A DNA stretch of 7,619 nucleotides, from positions 1 through 7,619 of the forward strand of contig CAKZZK010000079.1 of the NCBI GenBank assembly GCA_937885235.1. The letters are read 5' to 3'. The translations under genes and the position numbers were made by a program. Shown piece after piece: positions 1 through 5,354 of this stretch. The notes beneath the pieces were generated by a model. The model was not told the origin of the DNA, did not search any database, and saw only the letters and a list, made by a program, of their open reading frames with translations. This DNA comes from an uncultured Treponema sp. Its GTDB lineage: Bacteria > Spirochaetota > Spirochaetia > Treponematales > Treponemataceae. The first letter of the stretch is position 1; each line of letters opens with the position of its first letter.

Positions 1-43
1 TCGTCTGTTTTCCAATGGGTTTATCCCTTGTAGCGACTTTTGA

Positions 44-733
44 AACTGGCTCTTTTACACATCCCACGCACCTACGCTTGACTACGTTATCGCCGCAGAT
101 TCAGGTCTTGATACCTTGGAAGCTTTCCGCCATTTCTACGGCATGAGCAATCCCAAGCTTGTCCCGAATTTCATCATCGGGGATATGGACAGCCTGAAGG
201 ACCAGAGCCTCTTGCAGAAGTATGCGGATGTCCCCTCGGAAATCTACAACCGTGACAAGAATTACACGGACACGGAGCTTGCTTTGCAGAAAGTCGCATC
301 CCTTTTGCCCGAGGGCGGAATGAACAGGGTGACGCTTGTCGGCGGGGGCAGCGGGGACTATGTGGACCATTTTCTTGGCATCATGGACACTTTTGCCACA
401 CCCTACCATGCTGACTTCTGGCTCTGCGGACAGCAGATTGTCTGCTACCTCGGAAAGAATATGCGCCTTGAAGTGTCAAACGTGCGTCCCGACCAGAGGA
501 TTTCCGTGGCGCGGGTTCCCAGCTTCTATTCTGGCGGCTCTATTGAGACAGATGGGCTTGAGTGGGAGAGCCGCGTATTCCGCAAGGAGGGAATGCCGAG
601 CATTTCCAACCGCATTGCCACTGCGCGCAGCACAAGGTTTTCTCCCCAGCAGAGCGTCAGCTTTACCGTGAGGGATCAGGCTTTCCTTGTGATTGTGCCC
701 ATCACTGCAATCCTAGAGAAAGAGATGATATGA
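44..733 (+). CDS. thiamine pyrophosphokinase, 5' end incomplete or frameshifted
   Basis: Thiamine pyrophosphokinase transfers pyrophosphate from ATP to thiamine to give the cofactor ThDP in the cytoplasm. Visible family motifs, in order, are AADSGL (92-109), GDMDS (179-193, the metal/ATP acidic motif), the KNYTDTELAL segment, a GGGSGDYVDH segment matching the usual GG-GR-DH motif, and a C-terminal SISN segment typical of the thiamine-binding domain. The open frame begins at 44 after a TGA at 41-43. The first start-like codon is TTG at 116, which lies downstream of AADSGL and has no good ribosome binding site, so it is unlikely to be the true start. No ATG, GTG or TTG exists in frame between 44 and 115. 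The frame starting at ATG 15 could supply the missing N-terminus (its TGSFTHPT resembles the early Gly-rich loop) if one base were missing between about 44 and 90. The 3' end overlaps the convergent gene by 32 bases. Family assignment is firm; the state of the 5' end is not. Confidence 0.85.
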   Translation, partial: NWLFYTSHAPTLDYVIAADSGLDTLEAFRHFYGMSNPKLVPNFIIGDMDSLKDQSLLQKYADVPSEIYNRDKNYTDTELALQKVASLLPEGGMNRVTLVGGGSGDYVDHFLGIMDTFATPYHADFWLCGQQIVCYLGKNMRLEVSNVRPDQRISVARVPSFYSGGSIETDGLEWESRVFRKEGMPSISNRIATARSTRFSPQQSVSFTVRDQAFLVIVPITAILEKEMI

Positions 734-1061
734 TTCTGAGGCTGAGGACTATGGCGGCGGCAAGGGCGAGCAGGATTAAGAAGGTAAAGAAGGAGCGGAT
801 GTATTTCAGCTCTCGGTTCTGGTAGAACATGATGATGCTGTCAAACACCCCTACCGCCGCAAAAAAGGCAAGCATGGCGCAGGCTATAGAGCAGAAGAGC
901 AGTATGAAGCGCTGCGTGCTGTCCAAGAACTGCTGAAAGTTGCCACTCAGGTAGAAGCTCAACAAGACCGCGCTGAAAAGCGTGAGAAAGAGCGTAAAAC
1001 GCCAGATAAGGCGGAAGAAAAAGGTGTTGTCAGAAAGGCGTTTTTTCATACGTTTTTTCAT
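702..1061 (-). CDS. small three-helix membrane protein, function unknown
   Basis: This is a 119-residue hydrophobic protein that I do not recognise as a named family. It has a very basic N-terminus (MKKRMKKR), then three predicted membrane segments at about residues 16-38, 52-80 and 90-112, with short polar links (GNFQQFLDSTQ at 40-50 and YQNRELKY at 80-87). By the positive-inside rule the N-terminus should be cytoplasmic. I chose ATG at 1061 because it follows a plausible promoter and a weak GAGA purine stretch. The frame also extends up to 1169, but that would overlap the divergent gene and add non-membrane sequence. ATG at 1049 is an alternative. The gene converges on the thiamine pyrophosphokinase with a 32-base overlap and no terminator hairpin between them. 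The coding call rests on the coherent transmembrane pattern and the promoter. Confidence 0.7.
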   Translation of the reverse strand: MKKRMKKRLSDNTFFFRLIWRFTLFLTLFSAVLLSFYLSGNFQQFLDSTQRFILLFCSIACAMLAFFAAVGVFDSIIMFYQNRELKYIRSFFTFLILLALAAAIVLSLRIISSLSLGLQ

Positions 1062-1062
1062 A

Positions 1063-1091
1063 TTGTAAAATCTCTGCAAACAGTATACAAT
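1063..1091 (+). promoter_or_regulatory. predicted sigma70 promoter of the SPFH-aroH-glgA operon
   Basis: TTGTAA (1063-1068) and TACAAT (1086-1091, five of six consensus bases) are separated by exactly 17 bases. The transcript would start near 1098 and leave a leader of about 30 bases before ATG 1129, ending in the ribosome binding site AGGTGG (1119-1124). This is the only clear promoter I see before the three-gene operon. Predicted from the consensus only. Confidence 0.45.
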
Positions 1092-1111
1092 AAATTGACC
1101 AAATATTGCAA
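1082..1111 (-). promoter_or_regulatory. predicted sigma70 promoter of the membrane protein gene
   Basis: On the minus strand a -35-like TTGCAA (1111-1106) is followed after 18 bases by TATACT (1087-1082), which matches five of six consensus -10 bases. The expected transcript would start near 1075, about 14 bases before the ATG at 1061. Its -10 box overlaps the -10 box of the opposing promoter through the palindrome GTATAC (1083-1088). Predicted from the consensus only. Confidence 0.45.
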
Positions 1112-1128
1112 TTTTTTCAGGTGGAAAA

Positions 1129-2070
1129 ATGACATTAAAGCGAATCCTTGCGAACCTGCTGGTGCTCATCGTGGCGGCGGCTGTCGTATTTTACATTGGC
1201 TGGGTACAGTTCATCATAAAGCCCGGTAACTGCGGGGTGATGGTTTCCAAGACGGGCGGAGTGTACGAAAAGCCCATACTGCCGGGAGTCTTTGAATGGC
1301 GCTGGGAAAGGCTGCTTCCCACAAATGTCAGCCTGCAGTCATTTTCTCTGGAGCCGTACAAGAGCACGCAGCATTTCTCCGGCAGCCTGCCTTCAGCCGA
1401 CATCTATGCGGATATCATGGAGCAAAAGCCGGATTTCTCTTATGACATCGCCATTGAGGTGACGCTTTCCGTAAAGCAGGAGGAGCTTGTTCCCCTTGTA
1501 AAATCCAATGCCATACAGAACCAGCAAGACCTCTTTGCGCTTTTTGACAGCAAGGCTAAGATTATAGCCCAGTCTGTGGCGGACTCCCTGCTTGCGGACG
1601 CTTCTTCCGCCGCGCATATCCAGAAGACGGTTTTGGACAGCGGGGAGCTTGCAAAGCTTGCCGCAGCCAACAAAGATGATTTTTCTTCTATTATATTGCA
1701 CTCGGTAGAAATCAGCGATGCAAAGATTCCCGATGCGAAGCTCTACGGTGACGCACAGAAGCTTTACGAGGGCTATCAGAAAGATTTGAAGGAGAGCCTT
1801 CGCGAGCGGGCAGAGCAGCACGCCTTTGATGTCTATGAAAACGACAGGACTGTGGAGCTTCTGGAACGCTATGCCAAGCTGGTGAAGAAATATCCTCAGC
1901 TCAAGGATGTGCAGAACATCGCGAGCGTGGCGGATGCCTTGAAGGCTTTGCAGGAAAAAGCGGCAGCCATCGACATACTTGAGGGCGATACTTCTGAAAA
2001 AGAAGCATCGTCTGCGGAAGATGCAACTTCCAACGATGCGCAGGATACCGAAAGCGGGGAGGAGGAGTAA
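1129..2070 (+). CDS. membrane-anchored SPFH/Band 7-like protein
   Basis: This 313-residue protein resembles the SPFH (stomatin/prohibitin/flotillin) superfamily, whose members form oligomeric scaffolds on membranes and often modulate proteases or membrane organisation. It has a single N-terminal membrane segment (about residues 8-30). This is followed by a Band 7-type opening in which KPGNCGVMVSKTGG and LPGVFEWRW (about residues 31-60) match the usual gly-val strand and 'pG-h-w' pattern. Residues about 210-265 are rich in charged helix and probably coiled coil, as in SPFH C-terminal halves. The last 30 residues are a Ser/Glu/Asp low-complexity tail ending in EEE. The start at ATG 1129 follows AGGTGG by four bases. 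It overlaps the next gene by one base (TAATG), so it should be translationally coupled to the chorismate mutase. The superfamily match is by eye; a diverged lineage-specific membrane protein is the alternative. Confidence 0.65.
   Translation: MTLKRILANLLVLIVAAAVVFYIGWVQFIIKPGNCGVMVSKTGGVYEKPILPGVFEWRWERLLPTNVSLQSFSLEPYKSTQHFSGSLPSADIYADIMEQKPDFSYDIAIEVTLSVKQEELVPLVKSNAIQNQQDLFALFDSKAKIIAQSVADSLLADASSAAHIQKTVLDSGELAKLAAANKDDFSSIILHSVEISDAKIPDAKLYGDAQKLYEGYQKDLKESLRERAEQHAFDVYENDRTVELLERYAKLVKKYPQLKDVQNIASVADALKALQEKAAAIDILEGDTSEKEASSAEDATSNDAQDTESGEEE
2058..2066 (+). promoter_or_regulatory. ribosome binding site of aroH inside the upstream coding tail
   Basis: A run of GGAGGAGG lies 4 bases before the ATG at 2070. 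The same bases encode part of the Gly-Glu-Glu-Glu end of the SPFH-like protein, so the acidic C-terminus of one gene doubles as the Shine-Dalgarno sequence of the next. This supports ATG 2070 as the aroH start over the second ATG at 2076. Confidence 0.65.
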
Positions 2071-2465
2071 TGTCTATGGAAGAAAAGCGGCTGTACGCCC
2101 TGCGGGGTGCCGTCTGCACGGAAAACACTGCCGATGCCATCACGAAGGATGTGGGTGCTTTGTACCGGAGGCTCTTTCTGGACAATGCCCTCGTTGCGGA
2201 AGACATCGTGTCTGTCCAGTTCACGGTGACTCCTGACTTGGATGCGCTTAATCCCGCTACAGCCCTGCGCCGTGCGGACACGGGGCTTGATGTGTCTTCC
2301 GTGCCCCTTTTTTGTGCGCAGGAGCCTGTGGTAAAGAATCTGCCGCCGAAAGTCATTCGGGTGATGATAACGGCATATATGCCCTGCCCAAGCGTGCCCC
2401 GCCATGCCTACCTGAACGGGGCTGATGCATTGCGGCCTGACTTGTGCAAGGATGTACCGAAATGA
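2070..2465 (+). CDS. aroH: chorismate mutase, AroH class
   Basis: This enzyme converts chorismate to prephenate, the branch step toward phenylalanine and tyrosine, in the cytoplasm. At 131 residues it has the size of the monofunctional trimeric AroH enzyme of Bacillus subtilis. The landmark segments are all present: LRGA (Arg12, equivalent to Arg7), TPDLDALNPA, PLFCAQE (Cys82 and Glu85, equivalent to Cys75 and Glu78), IRVMIT (Arg97, equivalent to Arg90), HAYLNGA (Tyr114, equivalent to Tyr108) and the C-terminal LRPDL. All the catalytic residues appear intact. The start ATG at 2070 shares a base with the previous stop and has a strong ribosome binding site. The stop overlaps the glgA start as ATGA. 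No other aromatic amino-acid gene is in the window, so this operon placement is unusual. The 'AroH' symbol here means the Bacillus-type mutase, not the DAHP synthase of Escherichia coli. Confidence 0.93.
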   Translation: MSMEEKRLYALRGAVCTENTADAITKDVGALYRRLFLDNALVAEDIVSVQFTVTPDLDALNPATALRRADTGLDVSSVPLFCAQEPVVKNLPPKVIRVMITAYMPCPSVPRHAYLNGADALRPDLCKDVPK

Positions 2466-4048
2466 ATATCTGGACTGTCGCCCGTGAATATGCAGGCATT
2501 GCCGAAGCCGGAGGTGTCAAAAACGTCAGCTGCTCGCTGAGTGAAAGCCTTGTTGAGCTGGGGAACCATGTGACGCTTTTTATCCCTCTTTATGGCTGTA
2601 CTGATCTTTCTTCTGTGTCAAAATTCGACTGTGCGTGGCATCATCCGGTGACGGTGACAGTGAACGGCGAGGAAATCCTGCTGACTTTCAGCCACGGCAT
2701 AAGGAACGGCGTGGAGATTGTCTTTGTGGGAAACCGTATGTTTTCCGAGAAGAAAGCAGTCTACACCTATACGAAAGAAGAGGAGCGCAACAATCCGCAT
2801 CACAGGCGGGGACGGGGGCACGTGGATTCGCTTTCGTTGAACACGCTCTTTGAAAAGGCTGTGGTCGCCTACGGGGAGACCTGCCTCTCCATGGAGCAGC
2901 CCGACATCATCCACTGCCACGATGCCGCTACAGCCATGGTCCCTTCATTTATAGAAGAAGCAAAGGAAAACAATCTAAAGCTGCGTGCCTTTTACTGGCA
3001 CACAAAGTGCATGGTGACAATCCACAACGCGGGGCACGGCTATCACCACGAGTTCAATTCTGTGGCGGATGCGGTTGCCTGCACCGGTCTGCCGCGCTCC
3101 ATGCTCACTCTGGGGCTGAACGACGGGCACGTAGAGCCTTTCCTGCTCGCTTCCCACTATGCCCGCCTGACGACGGTGTCGCCGCAGTATGCGGACGAAG
3201 TGGTGACTCAGGACGAAAACACGGGGGGGCTTGCAAAGCATTTCCGCGCTGACGATACGACCATCGTGGGCATCACGAACGGCATAGATTATGAACGCTA
3301 TGACCCGCAAAATCTGGAAGCATCACTTCTGCCTTACGCTTTCAATCCCCTGGAAAACGACCTGCAGGGCAAGTACAAATGCCGGAGCATCTTCCTGTCT
3401 AAATACGCTTCTCTTTCAAGCCTTGAGCTGCACATCAACAAAACGGTGGAACAGCATGGCTATCTGGAAAAGACGCTCGACGAGAATATGGTCTATATCG
3501 TCTATCACGGGCGGGTGGTGAACCAGAAGGGCATCGGCGTGCTTGAGCGCGCAGCCCGCATTGTGCTTGAAAAGCGTATGCCCGTGAATTTCATCTTCAT
3601 AGGGCAGGGCGAGCCTGAACTGGAAGAGAAATTGATGCAGCTAAGCTCTGATTACGCGGGCAAGGTGGTTTTCTTCAGCGGCTACGACAAGGCGTTCTCC
3701 CGTCTCTGCATTGCCGCCGCAGACTTTGCCGTCATGCCAAGCAATTTTGAGCCCTGCGGCATAGAGGACTTCATTGCCCAGATTTACGGAACGCTTCCAG
3801 TCGCCCACGCAACGGGCGGTTTGAGGAAAATCGTAGACGAGGAAACGGGCTTTCTCTATGACGACAACACTCCGGAAAACCTCGCCCTCATGCTGCACTC
3901 CCTTGTCAAAATCACTTCTCTTGCCGGTAAAAACGTCTTCAACAAAATGATAGGCTTTGCTGCCCGCTACATCAAGGAAAACTATTCGTGGCGCAAAGTG
4001 ACGGAGTTGTATCTTGAACTGTATCGCAGTATGGTCGATGAAGTATGA
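2462..4048 (+). CDS. glgA: glycogen synthase-like glycosyltransferase (GT5)
   Basis: GT5 glycogen synthases extend alpha-1,4-glucan chains from ADP-glucose. Family marks in this 528-residue protein are the N-terminal EAGGVKNV (residues 15-22), HCHD (151-154), HNAGHGY (188-194), TTVSPQYA (237-244), GITNGID (270-276), HGRVVNQKG (349-357, with Arg351 and Lys356 matching Arg300 and Lys305 of E. coli GlgA), and PSNFEPCG (426-433, with Glu430 and Cys432 matching Glu377 and Cys379). The usual KTGG Lys15 is Glu15 here. The protein is about 50 residues longer than the E. coli enzyme, with roughly 24 extra residues before the C-terminal Rossmann domain (about 316-341). I chose ATG 2462 because it gives the standard GT5 N-terminus, overlaps the aroH stop as ATGA, and has AAGGA at 2448-2452; an upstream TTG at 2444 adds only six atypical residues. 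No branching enzyme or glgC is nearby. The fold is certain; the sugar donor is inferred. Confidence 0.88.
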   Translation: MNIWTVAREYAGIAEAGGVKNVSCSLSESLVELGNHVTLFIPLYGCTDLSSVSKFDCAWHHPVTVTVNGEEILLTFSHGIRNGVEIVFVGNRMFSEKKAVYTYTKEEERNNPHHRRGRGHVDSLSLNTLFEKAVVAYGETCLSMEQPDIIHCHDAATAMVPSFIEEAKENNLKLRAFYWHTKCMVTIHNAGHGYHHEFNSVADAVACTGLPRSMLTLGLNDGHVEPFLLASHYARLTTVSPQYADEVVTQDENTGGLAKHFRADDTTIVGITNGIDYERYDPQNLEASLLPYAFNPLENDLQGKYKCRSIFLSKYASLSSLELHINKTVEQHGYLEKTLDENMVYIVYHGRVVNQKGIGVLERAARIVLEKRMPVNFIFIGQGEPELEEKLMQLSSDYAGKVVFFSGYDKAFSRLCIAAADFAVMPSNFEPCGIEDFIAQIYGTLPVAHATGGLRKIVDEETGFLYDDNTPENLALMLHSLVKITSLAGKNVFNKMIGFAARYIKENYSWRKVTELYLELYRSMVDEV

Positions 4049-4076
4049 TTATTTTTATATTTCTTCAAAATGCCTA

Positions 4077-4105
4077 TTGACTTTTTTTTGACAGAAGTAT
4101 ATAGT
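4077..4105 (+). promoter_or_regulatory. predicted sigma70 promoter of the tRNA pair
   Basis: TTGACT (4077-4082) and TATAGT (4100-4105) each match five of six consensus bases and are 17 bases apart. The expected transcript would start near 4112, eleven bases before the mature tRNA-Thr. A perfect TTGACA follows at 4088-4093, across a run of T, but has no -10 box at a proper distance. The region lies between the glgA stop and the tRNA, where a promoter is needed. Confidence 0.65.
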
Positions 4106-4122
4106 ATTATTCATCGAAACAA

Positions 4123-4195
4123 GCCGCTATAGCTCAGTTGGTAGAGCACGTGATTTGTAATCTCGGGGTCGTGGGTTCAAATCCTACTGGCGGCT
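4123..4195 (+). tRNA. tRNA-Thr (anticodon TGT)
   Basis: A complete 73-base cloverleaf reads ACN codons for threonine. The acceptor strands are GCCGCTA and TGGCGGC (one T-G wobble), and the D arm is GCTC-AGTTGGTA-GAGC. The anticodon arm is CGTGA-TTTGTAA-TCTCG with anticodon TGT, the variable loop is GGGTC, and the T arm is GTGGG-TTCAAAT-CCTAC. The discriminator base is T and CCA is not encoded. The third anticodon-stem pair (29-41) is a T-T mismatch. It is followed after 15 bases by tRNA-Tyr and shares its promoter and terminator. Confidence 0.96.
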
Positions 4196-4210
4196 GTTGC
4201 AGATGAATAT

Positions 4211-4292
4211 GGGGAGTTTCCCGAGTGGTCAAAGGGGGCAGACTGTAAATCTGTTGGCTCGTCCTTCGTAGGTCCGAATCCTTCACTCCCCA
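4211..4292 (+). tRNA. tRNA-Tyr (anticodon GTA)
   Basis: This is an 82-base class II tRNA with a long variable arm. The acceptor is GGGGAGT paired with ACTCCCC, with discriminator A and no encoded CCA. The anticodon arm is GCAGA-CTGTAAA-TCTGT with anticodon GTA, which decodes tyrosine. The T arm is GTAGG-TCCGAAT-CCTTC. It has a T-T mismatch at the second pair (50-64) and C at position 55, where nearly all elongator tRNAs have T (pseudouridine). The order tRNA-Thr(TGT) then tRNA-Tyr(GTA) is the same as in the thrU-tyrU-glyT-thrT-tufB cluster of E. coli, but here the cluster stops after two genes. Confidence 0.95.
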
Positions 4293-4297
4293 GAGTT

Positions 4298-4331
4298 AAA
4301 GCGTTGAGGGGTAACCTTTAACGCTTTTTTT
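4298..4331 (+). terminator. intrinsic terminator of the tRNA operon
   Basis: A 13-base-pair stem (4298-4310 with 4315-4327, including two G-T wobbles) closes a GTAA tetraloop and is followed by an unbroken T run to 4331. It begins five bases after the tRNA-Tyr end and separates the tRNA unit from the MBL-mltG-dnaG genes. Confidence 0.9.
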
Positions 4332-4421
4332 ATTTGAAAATAATATACAAGCTGTAGAAAAATATCACCGAATATAGTAGTATAGGGAGTGTAATACGGG
4401 GAAAAACACAATGGAGGAATT

Positions 4422-5354
4422 GTGATAGTTCATTTTTGGGGTGTGAGGGGCTCAATACCTGCTCCGATAACACCGGAACAAGTTCAGGCAAAGATTATTG
4501 CTGCTGTAGAGCGCATTACTCCTCGGGATATAGAAAATCAGGATGCCCGTATGCGCTTTCTGGCGACGCTCCCCGAATGGCTTTTTGGCACTATCGGTGG
4601 CAATTCTCCCTGTGTGGAATTCACGAGCGACACAGGCACCAAGTTTATCTTAGACGCAGGCAGCGGTTTGCGCGAGCTGGCCGTCCATGGCGAGGCTCCG
4701 AAGAACCTGCATTATATCATGCTGATGTCCCATTTCCACTGGGACCATATACAGGGGATTCCGTTTTTCCCTCCGCTCTTTAATCCCAAGGTGACGGTAG
4801 ATTTCTATTCCGCCTTTCCTGCGGCGGAGCGCGTGCTGAGCGTGCAGAATTCCTGCCCCTATTTTCCTCCTAACGCGAATTGGAAATATCTTAAGGATAG
4901 GTTTAAATTCCACGTTGTAAAAAATGGCGATGTCTTTTTCATCGAGGGGGTGAAAATCAGCGTTACCAAGATGAAGCATCCGGGGAACTCTTACACCTAC
5001 GCATTTGAGCAGAACGGCAAGAAATTCATCTATGCCACCGATGTGGAGCTGCGTTCCAAGGACTTTGAGCCGAATGCTTTCTTTGAGGGGGCTGACGTGC
5101 TCATTCTTGACAGCCAGTATAATTTTGATGAGGCTGACCGCAAGAAAAACTGGGGACACAATATTGTCTTTAAGGCAGTGGATTTTGCGCGGGTGCATCA
5201 TGCAAAAAAGCTTTTCCTCTTCCACCATGAGCCGACATACAGCGACCAGAAGATTTATTCTATATTACAGGCTGCCCGCTGGTACGCGGATTCATCGGAC
5301 AACAGCGATATGGAAATCCATCTGGCTATTGAAGGGACTGAAGTGGAAATATAG
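4422..5354 (+). CDS. MBL-fold metallohydrolase
   Basis: This 310-residue cytoplasmic protein belongs to the metallo-beta-lactamase fold, in the branch that begins with FWGVRGSIP and GGNSPCVE. The metal-binding signature is SHFHWDH (His104, His106, Asp108, His109), followed by His186 (KMKHPGNS), Asp207 (YATDVE), and either His246 or His268/His269 (LFHHEPT) as the last ligand. The members I can recall are annotated only as hydrolases or class-II phosphodiesterase-like, so the substrate is unknown. About 45 residues between the two N-terminal motifs form a charged, probably helical insertion. The GTG start at 4422 is set by GGAGG at 4413-4417 and by the conserved N-terminus. The 90 bases upstream (4332-4421) are AT-rich and hold a -10-like TATAGT (4373-4378) without a convincing -35. 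The stop codon directly abuts the mltG start. Confidence 0.9.
   Translation: MIVHFWGVRGSIPAPITPEQVQAKIIAAVERITPRDIENQDARMRFLATLPEWLFGTIGGNSPCVEFTSDTGTKFILDAGSGLRELAVHGEAPKNLHYIMLMSHFHWDHIQGIPFFPPLFNPKVTVDFYSAFPAAERVLSVQNSCPYFPPNANWKYLKDRFKFHVVKNGDVFFIEGVKISVTKMKHPGNSYTYAFEQNGKKFIYATDVELRSKDFEPNAFFEGADVLILDSQYNFDEADRKKNWGHNIVFKAVDFARVHHAKKLFLFHHEPTYSDQKIYSILQAARWYADSSDNSDMEIHLAIEGTEVEI

Noticed and set aside
1062..1169. Longer N-terminus for the minus-strand membrane protein, starting at 1169
   Set aside because: It would run through both predicted promoters and into the start of the SPFH-like gene. The methionine at 1061 gives a normal basic start before the first membrane segment.
1393..1821. 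A 142-codon minus-strand open frame inside the SPFH-like gene
   Set aside because: It is antisense to a gene with a good ribosome binding site, membrane anchor and downstream coupling, and it has no family features.
2444..2461. TTG start at 2444 for glgA
   Set aside because: The ATG at 2462 gives the standard GT5 N-terminus, the ATGA overlap and a well-placed AAGGA.
4041..4067. Possible terminator after glgA (GAAG...CTTC flanking AT-rich bases)
   Set aside because: The stem is only about four pairs with a long AT loop and no G+C-rich core, and no proper T run follows.
4334..4378. Promoter for the MBL-mltG-dnaG genes (TTGAAA at 4334, TATAGT at 4373)
   Set aside because: The two boxes are 33 bases apart and neither has a partner at 16-18 bases, so no promoter is called, although one is expected in this spacer.
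4650..5228. A 192-codon minus-strand open frame
   Set aside because: It lies wholly within the metal-binding core of the MBL-fold gene and shows no domain of its own.
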